Positions 1 to 8,172 of a DNA stretch of 64,000 nt are shown here, one piece after another (the first letter of the stretch is position 1; each line of letters begins with the position of its first letter). Origin of the DNA: CAVRXT01 sp963725655. GTDB taxonomy: Bacteria; Acidobacteriota; Terriglobia; Acidiferrales; UBA7541. A model generated the notes under the pieces. It saw only the letters and a program-made list of their open reading frames with translations, made no database searches and was not told the origin of the DNA. The position numbers were made by a program, and so were the translations under genes. The stretch lies in assembly GCA_963725655.1 (NCBI GenBank), contig CAVRYY010000001.1:744001-808000 (forward strand). The letters are read 5' to 3'.

Positions 1-16
1 ATATAATTTCTCCGTG

Positions 17-238
17 TCAATGGCTGGCCTTCGAGTCCCACTGGAATACTTCCCCCAATGGCAAATTGAAGACGTGGGCGATTCGGAACGCAGCCTCCAA
101 TGACGGCGAGTATTTTCCCGCCTCGATCGCGGCAATCGTCTGCCGCGTGACGCCGATGCGCTGACCAAGCTCGGCCTGCGACATTTCGCCGTTGTGAAAA
201 CGAAGGATGCGGATCCGATTGGAAATCGATCCTTCCAT
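17..238 (-). CDS. XRE-family HTH transcriptional regulator (small, YozG/HipB-like)
   Basis: This 73-residue protein is essentially one Cro/C1-type helix-turn-helix domain. The segment MSQAELGQRIGVTRQTIAAIE (about residues 19-39) is the HTH core, and it is followed by SLEAAFRIAHVFNLPLGEVF, the usual last helices of the family. The start at 238 is chosen because its ATG overlaps the stop of the upstream membrane gene as TGATG, which implies translational coupling. A longer in-frame extension exists but has no family similarity. Such short XRE proteins commonly accompany DUF2178-like membrane proteins and are thought to autorepress. The palindrome at 732-747 is the likely binding site (inference). 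Confidence 0.85.
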   Translation of the reverse strand: MEGSISNRIRILRFHNGEMSQAELGQRIGVTRQTIAAIEAGKYSPSLEAAFRIAHVFNLPLGEVFQWDSKASH

Positions 239-660
239 CAGGTGTCCCTTCGATAGCTCAACACGACGACGCCATAGTGAACGACTTCCGCAGCGACGAT
301 CATCACAAGCGCAGCATTGATGATGGACCATCCGCTGGCGCTGAAGGGCATGACGCAACCCACCACGATCATGCCGGCGATAAGAACATAGTAAGCGGAA
401 CTGATCGAGCGGCGCATTATTGCACGATCCCGTTCATCCGGTGGCGTCCGCGCATCCTGACGAGATCCGCGACGGAGATACAGATGGCCAGCGCCGAGAA
501 CCAGCATTTGCGCAATCGCTGCTCCGGCGAACAGTTCGAGCTGGCGCAAATTCGGCAGCGCCCCGGGTACGGATCGCATGGCAACAATCGTAAAGTACGG
601 GCCAAAGGTAACAACCATGGCGATCAGCGATAACCAAGCGGTTTTCTCTCGGTATGCCAC
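238..660 (-). CDS. DUF2178-like four-helix membrane protein
   Basis: The 140-residue integral membrane protein has about four hydrophobic segments: residues 8-28, 40-62, 88-108 and 113-134. A charged cytoplasmic stretch (RRGSRQDARTPPDERDRAIM) lies between the second and third. This pattern matches the small DUF2178/YozB-type membrane proteins usually encoded just before a short XRE regulator. It starts at GTG 660, preceded by AGGAGG with a spacing of about six bases. Its stop overlaps the start of the regulator gene. The function is unknown; the pair may be a stress-response or envelope-signal module, but nothing here proves that. Confidence 0.7.
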   Translation of the reverse strand: MAYREKTAWLSLIAMVVTFGPYFTIVAMRSVPGALPNLRQLELFAGAAIAQMLVLGAGHLYLRRGSRQDARTPPDERDRAIMRRSISSAYYVLIAGMIVVGCVMPFSASGWSIINAALVMIVAAEVVHYGVVVLSYRRDT

Positions 661-698
661 TCGAGCCTCCTCAGTTCACTCTCTGCATTGTAAGGAAA

Positions 699-747
699 AT
701 TATACATGGTGTAAATAATATAATGCCTAATGTAAAGTATACTTTAC
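699..747 (-). promoter_or_regulatory. Promoter/operator of the membrane protein-XRE operon
   Basis: A perfect 16-bp palindrome, GTAAAGTATACTTTAC, lies at 732-747. A TATAAT -10-like box on the minus strand lies at 704-699, about 39 bases before the GTG start at 660. No good -35 box is seen at 16-18 bp. The surrounding sequence is AT-rich and carries further TGTAAA half-sites, unlike the GC-rich flanks. Autoregulation by the XRE protein is an inference. Confidence 0.5.
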
Positions 748-1126
748 TCATCCCCGGAAGACATGTCAAGCCAAAATCGAGAGAACGTAAGGGGGATACT
801 CGGCCACGGTTCCATTCTCGGGTGATCTGGGGGTCCTGCCGGGCATGTTCAAAAGCTTCCTGACAACCGACTCGCACCGGTAGGGCATCGGGCCTACGCG
901 CTGAGCGGGATCTCATACCGATGGGAATGGTCCAGGCAGGTATCAACCTGGTTCGTCCCGACTGGATACGCTTTCGTTCCACAGCGCGGCTGGCAGCAGG
1001 TGCGATCACCCTGGGTGTGGTGTATTCTCTGCCCAGCCATGTGATATATGAAGAGCGGATATAGCGTGACGGCTTTCGTCTTCTGTCTCGATTAATCCGA
1101 CAATTCACTCCCCAGGAGTTCCGATA
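748..1126. other. Intergenic, no supported gene
   Basis: The only signal seen is the AGGAG ribosome-binding site at 1114-1118 serving the TTG start at 1127. Reading frames here lack recognisable domains. Confidence 0.5.
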
Positions 1127-2143
1127 TTGACTGAACGCCTTGTACTTTTCACCGAGAGTGCATCAGGTCCCGCGTACGGCCTCGATGAAGAAATCATTCG
1201 TGGGGCGGGCGGAACGTTGCGGTGTGCGGCCGCCTCCAGCCAAGCCGAACGGTCCGAGATGGCGCGATCGGCAGACGTCCTGATCGTCGGCAGCGCCGCA
1301 ATGACGCGCGACTTTCTTTCCGGATTGCCCCGGCTAAAAGGCATCGTGCGCAGCGGAATAGGCGTGGACACCGTCGATATGCCGGCCGCTACGGATCTGG
1401 GCATCGTCGTGGCTAACGTTCCCGATTTCTGCCGGCACGAAGTAGCCGAGCATACCCTCGCGCTGATGTTCGCTGTGGCGCGCAAGATCGCGCGCAATGA
1501 CCGCAGCGTTCGCAGCGGCCAATGGCGAGGCCTGATTGCCACGCAGATTATTCCCATTTATCGCTTGAGCGGCCGAACGCTGGGCGTGGTGGGGATGGGC
1601 AAAATCGGCCAAATGGTGGCGCAAAAGGCGCAGGCGCTGGGGATGAAGGTCATTGGTTACGATCCATACCTCCCGCCCGCCGTTGCCGCGGCGATCGGTG
1701 TGAACTTGCTGACCCTTGACGAATTATTGCCGCAGGCGGATGTTGTCTCACTGCATACCCCGCTAATCCCCGAAACCAGGCATTTGATCAACGCGCGCAC
1801 CCTCGCGTTGATGAAACCACATTCGCTGCTCATCAATGTGGCGCGAGGGCCCATCGTTGACGAGGTGGCGCTTCGAGCGGCCCTCGAATCTGGTCACTTG
1901 GCCGGAGCTGGTTTGGACGTGCTCGAACAAGAGCCACCCGCTCCCTCCAATGAATTGTTCAAGTTGGAAAATGTGGTTTTCACCAGCCACTATGCTTCCG
2001 CCAGTGTGGAGGCTTATGCCGACTTGCGGCGTCAAGTCTCCGAACAGGCCGCCGAAATCCTGCAAGGAAAATTTCCTTATAACCTGGTAAATCGAGAGGT
2101 AATGAGCCTGCCGCAATGCCGGCTGGGGCAAAAGGAGAACTAA
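1127..2143 (+). CDS. D-isomer-specific 2-hydroxyacid dehydrogenase (C-terminal-binding-protein type)
   Basis: This NAD-dependent dehydrogenase has 338 residues, the usual length for phosphoglycerate dehydrogenase/CtBP-like enzymes. The Rossmann dinucleotide motif GVVGMGKIGQMVAQKA is at about residues 151-166, with the substrate/NAD segment SLHTPLIPETRHLIN and the signature LLINVARGPIVDEVAL further on. The catalytic Arg (in NVARG), Glu (in LEQEPP) and His (in FTSHYAS) are in place. It starts at TTG, fixed by AGGAG eight bases upstream. Three bases separate it from the aldolase gene, so it heads a four-gene operon. The 2-keto acid it reduces, or hydroxyacid it oxidises, is unknown; the context suggests a sugar acid. 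Confidence 0.9.
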   Translation: MTERLVLFTESASGPAYGLDEEIIRGAGGTLRCAAASSQAERSEMARSADVLIVGSAAMTRDFLSGLPRLKGIVRSGIGVDTVDMPAATDLGIVVANVPDFCRHEVAEHTLALMFAVARKIARNDRSVRSGQWRGLIATQIIPIYRLSGRTLGVVGMGKIGQMVAQKAQALGMKVIGYDPYLPPAVAAAIGVNLLTLDELLPQADVVSLHTPLIPETRHLINARTLALMKPHSLLINVARGPIVDEVALRAALESGHLAGAGLDVLEQEPPAPSNELFKLENVVFTSHYASASVEAYADLRRQVSEQAAEILQGKFPYNLVNREVMSLPQCRLGQKEN

Positions 2144-2146
2144 GCG

Positions 2147-2944
2147 GTGAAACCGAATCGAGTGAAGCAGGCCATCAAGGCAGGGAAGCGCGTGGTCGGC
2201 ACAATGGTCTCGGAGATGCGTAATGCCGAAGTGGCGTACATCCTGGCGGCGGCGGGAATGGATTTCTTGATGGTCGATACCGAGCATTCCTCCGTCGGCG
2301 TCGAGAGTCTGCAAAATATCATTCGCTCTACCCGCGCGGCCGGGATGGTTCCGCTGGCGCGCGTCACCGATAATCAATATCCATTCATCGCACGCATATT
2401 AGACATGGGCGCGATGGGCATCATGGTGCCAAGGGTCAATACTGCAGAAGAGGCCCGAAGTGTGGTGCAGTCCGCCAAGTATCCGCCACTAGGGCAGCGC
2501 GGATTCGGTGCGCGCGGGGTGATTACGGACTATGAATCTGTCACCGTGCCCGAGGTGATCAACTGGGTGAACGAAAACACCTTGGTCATCGTGCAGGTGG
2601 AATCAGGAGAGGCGCTGGCTCAGCTCGAGGAAACTTCGCGGGTCCCGGGCATCGATGTGGCGCTCATCGGTCCGAATGACCTTTCCATTTCATTAGGAAT
2701 TCCCGGTGATTTTGACCATCCGCGGTTCTTAAAAGCCGTCGAGCAGACATTTGAGATCTGTCTAAAGAACGGTATCGCGCCGGGCGTTCACACCAGTAAT
2801 CTCCAATTGGTGAAGCGCTACCGCGATATGGGCATGTGCTTCTTGATGTATTCCACCGAGGCGCGCATGTTGCTGGACGGAGCCACCAAAGCAGTTCATG
2901 AGCTGGTAGGCGAAACCGGAAAAGCGGGCAAGGCCGTCTACTGA
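2147..2944 (+). CDS. HpcH/HpaI-family 2-keto-3-deoxy acid aldolase
   Basis: The 265-residue protein belongs to the class II pyruvate aldolases that cleave 4-hydroxy-2-oxo or 2-keto-3-deoxy acids to pyruvate plus an aldehyde. The motif MDFLMVDTEHSSV (about residues 38-50) carries the active-site region. MGIMVPRVNTAEEA, the metal-binding Glu in VQVESGEAL and Asp in ALIGPNDLSIS are also visible. It starts at GTG with AGGAG nine bases upstream, directly after the dehydrogenase stop. In this operon it probably cleaves a deoxy sugar acid. Citrate lyase beta-like activity is less likely, because the length and motifs fit HpaI. Confidence 0.88.
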   Translation: MKPNRVKQAIKAGKRVVGTMVSEMRNAEVAYILAAAGMDFLMVDTEHSSVGVESLQNIIRSTRAAGMVPLARVTDNQYPFIARILDMGAMGIMVPRVNTAEEARSVVQSAKYPPLGQRGFGARGVITDYESVTVPEVINWVNENTLVIVQVESGEALAQLEETSRVPGIDVALIGPNDLSISLGIPGDFDHPRFLKAVEQTFEICLKNGIAPGVHTSNLQLVKRYRDMGMCFLMYSTEARMLLDGATKAVHELVGETGKAGKAVY

Positions 2945-2969
2945 AATTTGTTGGTGCGGTACGAAATGA

Positions 2970-4274
2970 ATGGAAAGAGCTGCGCCGCCACTCGCCTGGG
3001 AGAGAATCGCGCCTTCGCTAACTCCGATGCCTCAACAACGCTGGCTCCGAATCATTCCCGTCGCTTTCGTGATGTATACGATCGCCTTTATTGACCGCAC
3101 CAACATCTCCCTGGCGTTGCCGAGGATCAGCCACGATCTCGGCCTCGATCCAGTGCAGGCCGGAAGCGCCGCGGGGGTTTTCTTTTGGGGCTACCTGCTG
3201 CTTCAGGTTCCCGGCGGCTACATAGCCAACCGTTGGAGCGCGAAACATTTCGTGAGCATTCTGCTCGCGGCATGGGGACTCTGCGCGGTGGGTACCGGCT
3301 TGGTGCATTCGGGACGAGAGTTCTGGGTGATGCGGTTTTTGTTGGGGGTGGCCGAAGGGGGAGTGTGGCCAGCGGTTCTGGTTTTGCTTTCGCACTGGTT
3401 TCCACGAGCCGAACGGGCTCGTGCCAATGCTTTCTGGATGCTCTGCCTTCCTCTATCGCTGATTATTTCTTCGCCGCTGTCCGGCTGGATTCTCGGACGA
3501 TGGGACTGGCGGATCCTTTTGATTTCCGAGGGAGCCCTGCCGATCGTTTGGCTGATCATCTGGGTGGCGATGATTTACGACCTTCCCAGTCAAGCTCGGT
3601 GGATTTCCCCCGGCGAGCGCGATTTTCTCGAGTCTACGTTGCAGCGCGAATCGGGCGAGGCCAATCCAGCGGGTGCGAAATTCTCGCCAGCCGCGCTGCT
3701 TGGCCATCCGGTCCCGTTGATGGTCTGCGTATATTTTCTTCAAACCTGCGGCACTTATGGATTCCTTTTTTGGTTTCCGGCGGCGCTTGAGAACGCGAGA
3801 AAACTCAGCCATCTCGCGGTGGGAATTCTCTTTGCCCTGCCCTATATTCTCACCGCGATTGGCATGGTTCTGAACGCCCAACACTCCGACCGGCATCACG
3901 AGCGCCGCCGCCATGTCGCAGGCGCATATACCGTCGGCGGCGTCTGCCTGCTCATCGGCGTCTTGACCAACGCACGATGGCCCCTCCTTTCCTTTGGATT
4001 TCTTTGCTTGGCGGCCGCCGGACCTTACTCCGCACTCGGCCCCTTCTGGGCGATCCCTACGGAGACGTTACCTCCCAGCGTCGCCGGCTCGGCGATGGGC
4101 GTGGTCAATGCTTTCGGCAATCTAGGCGGATTTTTCGGGCCTCTCGTGGTGGGTTTTCTCTACCAGCGCACCGGGAATTTCCACTCGGCATTTAGCGTGC
4201 TAGGCTTGGGCCTGCTGGCCGCCGGTGGACTTTCTCTTTTGCTGCCCAGGGTAAGTGCGGTGCCGCAGAACTGA
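2970..4274 (+). CDS. MFS permease, anion:cation symporter (ACS) family
   Basis: This protein of about 434 residues has twelve predicted membrane segments. The N-terminal ACS signature YTIAFIDRTNISLALPRI is present. It is followed by GVFFWGYLLLQVPGGYIANRW and the loop motif RFLLGVAEGGVWPAVLVLL. ACS members import organic anions such as galactonate, glucarate, tartrate or phthalate. The position between the aldolase and the lactonase-like gene suggests uptake of the pathway substrate. No ribosome-binding site clearly separates this ATG from an internal one at 3027; the latter would give a more typical short cytoplasmic N-terminus. Confidence 0.88.
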   Translation: MERAAPPLAWERIAPSLTPMPQQRWLRIIPVAFVMYTIAFIDRTNISLALPRISHDLGLDPVQAGSAAGVFFWGYLLLQVPGGYIANRWSAKHFVSILLAAWGLCAVGTGLVHSGREFWVMRFLLGVAEGGVWPAVLVLLSHWFPRAERARANAFWMLCLPLSLIISSPLSGWILGRWDWRILLISEGALPIVWLIIWVAMIYDLPSQARWISPGERDFLESTLQRESGEANPAGAKFSPAALLGHPVPLMVCVYFLQTCGTYGFLFWFPAALENARKLSHLAVGILFALPYILTAIGMVLNAQHSDRHHERRRHVAGAYTVGGVCLLIGVLTNARWPLLSFGFLCLAAAGPYSALGPFWAIPTETLPPSVAGSAMGVVNAFGNLGGFFGPLVVGFLYQRTGNFHSAFSVLGLGLLAAGGLSLLLPRVSAVPQN

Positions 4275-4337
4275 CAACGCCGCGCAACGATTGGCTGGCC
4301 AAGACGTGGGACCATTTTTCACAAAGGCTAAGAACAA

Positions 4338-5180
4338 ATGAAAATCGTCGACACGCATCAACATCTTTGGGACTTGGATCTTTTTCATTATCCGTGGCTG
4401 GAATCGCTTCCCACGCTCAACCGCTCCTTTGGAACCCGGGACTATTCGGAAGCTACTCGCGGCCTGGAGATTGAAAAATCAGTTTTTGTGGAATGCGATG
4501 TGGATGAACCGAGAATTCCGGACGAAACTCGCCACGTCCTGCGTATCGCCGACCAGCCGGATAATCCGGTGCAAGGCGTGGTGGCAGCCGCGCGACCCGA
4601 GAAAGAGGGTTTCAAGGCCTATGTGCAAGCAATCGTCGGCCACCCCAAACTTAAGGGCATCCGTAGAATTTTGCACACCCAGCCTGACGAAATCGGCCAG
4701 GGAAAGCTCTTCATCGAAAATGTTCAGAGTCTCGCCGGCTACGGCTTGTCGTTCGACATCTGCATCCTGGCTCGCCAGCTTCCCATCGCCATCAATCTGA
4801 TTTCCAAGTCTCCCGAGGTGAATTTCATTCTCGACCATTGCGGGGTTCCCCCCGTGAAGGACAAAATTCTGGATCCCTGGCGTGAGCACATCCGTGCAGT
4901 TTCAAAAATGCCCAACGTAACCTGCAAGATTTCCGGTTTGGTGGCCTATGCAGACCCAGCCACTTGGACCGCCGCGGATCTGCGGCCCTACGTCGAGCAT
5001 GTCATTGAAAATTTTGGCTGGGATCGCGTGATGTTTGGAAGCGACTGGCCAGTGTGCACGCTCGCCGCGACGTACAAACAGTGGGTCGACGCTTTGCTCT
5101 CTCTCACCGCACACGCGGGAGAGGCCAACCAAAAAAAGCTCTTTCACGACAACGCGATACGCGTGTATCGCCTCGATTGA
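4338..5180 (+). CDS. Amidohydrolase, L-fuconolactonase-like (COG3618)
   Basis: This 280-residue TIM-barrel metal-dependent hydrolase opens with VDTHQHLWD (residues 4-12), the HxH metal motif of the amidohydrolase-2/fuconolactonase family. Further family positions are the conserved His in FILDHCGVPP (about residue 173) and the terminal FGSDWPVCTLA with its catalytic Asp. Relatives hydrolyse L-fucono-1,5-lactone, rhamnono-lactone or 2-pyrone-4,6-dicarboxylate. With an aldolase, dehydrogenase and organic-anion permease upstream, sugar-lactone hydrolysis is the favoured role. It is last in the operon, 63 bases after the permease gene. The exact substrate cannot be read from sequence. Confidence 0.85.
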   Translation: MKIVDTHQHLWDLDLFHYPWLESLPTLNRSFGTRDYSEATRGLEIEKSVFVECDVDEPRIPDETRHVLRIADQPDNPVQGVVAAARPEKEGFKAYVQAIVGHPKLKGIRRILHTQPDEIGQGKLFIENVQSLAGYGLSFDICILARQLPIAINLISKSPEVNFILDHCGVPPVKDKILDPWREHIRAVSKMPNVTCKISGLVAYADPATWTAADLRPYVEHVIENFGWDRVMFGSDWPVCTLAATYKQWVDALLSLTAHAGEANQKKLFHDNAIRVYRLD

Positions 5181-5543
5181 AATCAGTGCGATGCGTCGCC
5201 GGAATCTTATCCTGCGGAATGACCGCTGGCACGGCGCCCGCCCTGAGTTTCTTGGGCAGATGCCCACCGAAATGATCTCTTCCACCGCCCGTACCGGAAT
5301 GCTAGCCTCGCGCAGCCATGAGATCACTGCTTAGCGGAAAAGGGTCAAACGCGAAGTCGGAAAAATCCACACCACCGCGTTTACAATGCTCCTGCTCTAT
5401 GTGATTGAAAACAATGGACGAAGAAATTTTGATTCGATACATAATTTGATTTTGGTATCGAATCGCGGCCCCCGGCTTTTGTACTTGGCAGCCGGCGGTC
5501 GGAAGCAACCCGTTGAGTTGATCGGGTCTTCTGGAGCAATTCC
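5181..5543. other. Intergenic, no supported gene
   Basis: The only clear signal is GGAG at 5533-5536, seven bases before the start of the MaoC gene. No terminator or RNA gene is seen. Confidence 0.5.
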
Positions 5544-6008
5544 ATGACGATTCGCGTGGTCCCTTCCGTCGATGCATTGAAACACCTGGTGGGCCAGGAA
5601 ATTGGTGTGTCGGATTGGTTTCTGGTCACCCAGGAGCGCATAATTCAATTCGCGGAAACCATCGAAGATCGCCAATGGATTCATGTGGACCGCGCGCGAG
5701 CCGAGCGCGAATCTCCCTACCGCACCACAATCGCGCACGGATTTCTGACGCTATCCTTGCTGGGTCATCTGATGAATCAGGTGATCGACGTCCGTGGATC
5801 GCGCATGAGCGTGAACTACGGATTGAACCGGGTGCGCTTTCCCGCCGCGGTTAGCGCCGGGTCGCGGATTCGCGCTCGCGTCGCGCTCGACTCGGTGAGA
5901 GCAGTTTGCGACTCCGTCGAGGCGGTATTTTCGTTCACCGTCGAGCGCGAAGGCTCCGAAAAGCCGTGCTGCGTGGCCGAGTGGGTGGTGCGTTTCTACC
6001 CCCAATGA
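5544..6008 (+). CDS. MaoC-family (R)-specific enoyl-CoA hydratase
   Basis: The 154-residue hot-dog-fold protein is close to the usual length of single-domain MaoC/PhaJ-type hydratases. The catalytic Asp/His pair is recognisable in FAETIEDRQWIHVD (about residues 36-49). The hydratase-2 segment TTIAHGFLTLSLLGHL follows, then the family NYGLNRVRFPAAVSAGSRIR. It would hydrate trans-2-enoyl-CoA to (R)-3-hydroxyacyl-CoA in the cytoplasm. It converges on the fatty-acid oxidation gene at 6018, with only nine bases between the stop codons. GGAG seven bases upstream supports the start. Confidence 0.9.
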   Translation: MTIRVVPSVDALKHLVGQEIGVSDWFLVTQERIIQFAETIEDRQWIHVDRARAERESPYRTTIAHGFLTLSLLGHLMNQVIDVRGSRMSVNYGLNRVRFPAAVSAGSRIRARVALDSVRAVCDSVEAVFSFTVEREGSEKPCCVAEWVVRFYPQ

Positions 6009-6017
6009 AGTCGCGCC

Positions 6018-8129
6018 CTACCCACGTGTGAAGTCCGCGAAGGTTTTGCCCTGCTCGGCCAGCCGTTCCAGCAATGGCGCCGGTTCCCAGGTTTCGCCGT
6101 GCTGTTCTTGAAATTGGCAGACCCGTTCGTAGACTTTCTTTAGGCCGACGGTGTCTGCATACCACATGGGCCCACCGCGATAAGCGGGGAATCCGTAGCC
6201 GTTAATATAAATGATGTCGATGTCCACCGCGCGTGAGGCAAAACCCTCTTCCAGGATGCGGGCGCCTTCGTTGACCAGCGCGTAGACGCAACGGTCGACG
6301 ATCTCCTCCGCCGGAATCTTCCGCTGCGGGATTTTTGCTGCCGCCGCCCACTGCCGCACCAGTCGCTCAACTTCTGCATCTGGCATCGCGCGGCGCTGCT
6401 CATCGTATTTGTACCAGCCCGCGCCGGTCTTCTGGCCGAAGCGTCCCAGTTCGCAGAGATTGTCGCCCGCGAATGCCTGGCGGATGCCGGGCTTTTCCAA
6501 GTGACGGTACTCTTTCCGGATGCGCCAGCCCACATCAAGGCCGGCGAGATCGCCGACGGCTAGCGGGCCCATGGCCATTCCGAACTCATGCAGCGCGCTG
6601 TCCACTTCCTGCACGCTGGCGCCCTCTTCAACCAGGAACACCGATTCACGAACGTATGGATGAAACATCCGGTTGCCGACGAAGCCGCGGCAATTGCCCA
6701 CCAGCACGCCGATCTTGCCAATCTTTTTCGCCAGTTGCATGCAGGTAGCAATCACTTCCTTGCTGGCGGCCTTGCCGCGGACGATTTCGAGCAAGCGCAT
6801 CACGTTGGCCGGACTGAAGAAGTGCGTTCCAATCACAAACTCAGGCCGTAAAGTGACCGCAGCGATGTCGTCAACGCTGAGAGTCGATGTGTTGCTGGCG
6901 AGGATTGTGCCCGGTTTGCAGACGGCGTCGAGTTGGGCGAAGACTTCCTTCTTCAATGCCATGCCCTCGAACACCGCTTCGATTACCAGGTCTACCCCGG
7001 CAAAAGAGTCAAAACTGAGCGTCGGCTGGATCAGCTTCAGACGTTCGTCGGCAAACTGCTGGGTGAAGCGTCCGCGCTTCACCGAACCCGCGTAGTTCTT
7101 CTGAATACTAGCCAGACCGCGGTCCATCGCCGCCTGGTCGGCCTCTTTCAGAAGCACCGGAATGCCTGCATTCGCAAGCACCATGGCGATGCCGCCGCCC
7201 ATCGTGCCGGCGCCAACCACCGCCGCGCTGTGTATCGGGATCAGCGGAGTATCTTTGGGAACATCCGGGACTTTCGCCACCTCGCGCTCGCCGAAGAAAA
7301 CGTGGATCAGCGCCTTGGATTGGTCAGAGAACAGGCACTTCGCGAACAATTCCGCTTCCTGCTGGCAACCTCGATCGAAAGGCAGCGTGGTGGCGGCTTC
7401 CACCGCGTCAATTGCCGCCAGCGGCGCGATCATTCCGCGCTGCCTCTTGCGGACAGCGTCGCGTGCGGCGGCGAATATCGGAGCGTTTTCTTCCGGGGTG
7501 CCCAGCTTTTCATTGCGCTCGCGCGTCTTTCGCGCGCTCTTGCCGGCCACCTCCTGTGCGAAGGCGATCGCTCCGGCGAGCAAGTCGGCGTCAATCACGC
7601 GGTCGATAATCCCGAGCGTCAGCGCTTGGCCGGACCCAACCGGCTTGCCCTCCGAACACATTTCTACAGCCGCGGCCACGCCGGCCAGCCGGGGCAGACG
7701 CTGCGTGCCTCCCGCACCGGGGATAATGCCGAGTTTCACTTCGGGCTGACCGATCTGCGCGTCCGGCGTGGCCACCCGATAGTGGCCTGCCATGGCCAAT
7801 TCGAGTCCGCCGCCGAATGCGGTGCCGTGAATTGCCATCACCACGGGCTTCGAGCAGTCTTCAATTTTCAGGAGCAACGGCAGCAGGCCCACCCCGCGCG
7901 GGCTCTTGCCAGACGTCATCTTGCCGAACTCCTTGATGTCGGCGCCGGCGATGAATGTGCGGCCGCCGCCGATGAGTACCGCGGCCCGCACGCTGTCGTC
8001 CCTTCCGATTTGCTCGATCGCTTCGCCAATCCCTTCCGGCACGCCCGGGCTCAGCGCGTTGACCGGCGGGTTGTTAATAGTGATCAGAGCGATGTCGCCG
8101 GTCTTGGTGAGTTGAACCAGTTCACTCAT
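6018..8129 (-). CDS. Bifunctional enoyl-CoA hydratase / 3-hydroxyacyl-CoA dehydrogenase (FadB/FadJ type)
   Basis: This 703-residue beta-oxidation enzyme has an N-terminal crotonase domain: the oxyanion-hole segment AGADIKEFG, then GTAFGGGLELAMAGHYR and LGIIPGAGGTQRLPRL. It is followed by an NAD-binding dehydrogenase domain (VVGAGTMGGGIAMVLANAG, then GTHFFSPANVMRLLEIVRG) and a C-terminal 3HCDH repeat. The start ATG at 8129 gives MSELVQLTKTG and is preceded by AAGGAAA; a longer in-frame extension is not conserved sequence. The gene follows the acyl-CoA synthetase gene by 43 bases, so activation and oxidation are co-transcribed. Thiolase is not in the window. Confidence 0.95.
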   Translation of the reverse strand: MSELVQLTKTGDIALITINNPPVNALSPGVPEGIGEAIEQIGRDDSVRAAVLIGGGRTFIAGADIKEFGKMTSGKSPRGVGLLPLLLKIEDCSKPVVMAIHGTAFGGGLELAMAGHYRVATPDAQIGQPEVKLGIIPGAGGTQRLPRLAGVAAAVEMCSEGKPVGSGQALTLGIIDRVIDADLLAGAIAFAQEVAGKSARKTRERNEKLGTPEENAPIFAAARDAVRKRQRGMIAPLAAIDAVEAATTLPFDRGCQQEAELFAKCLFSDQSKALIHVFFGEREVAKVPDVPKDTPLIPIHSAAVVGAGTMGGGIAMVLANAGIPVLLKEADQAAMDRGLASIQKNYAGSVKRGRFTQQFADERLKLIQPTLSFDSFAGVDLVIEAVFEGMALKKEVFAQLDAVCKPGTILASNTSTLSVDDIAAVTLRPEFVIGTHFFSPANVMRLLEIVRGKAASKEVIATCMQLAKKIGKIGVLVGNCRGFVGNRMFHPYVRESVFLVEEGASVQEVDSALHEFGMAMGPLAVGDLAGLDVGWRIRKEYRHLEKPGIRQAFAGDNLCELGRFGQKTGAGWYKYDEQRRAMPDAEVERLVRQWAAAAKIPQRKIPAEEIVDRCVYALVNEGARILEEGFASRAVDIDIIYINGYGFPAYRGGPMWYADTVGLKKVYERVCQFQEQHGETWEPAPLLERLAEQGKTFADFTRG

Positions 8130-8172
8130 GAATGGGTTTTCCTTGTGGAGTCGTCTTGGGTGAATTCCTATC

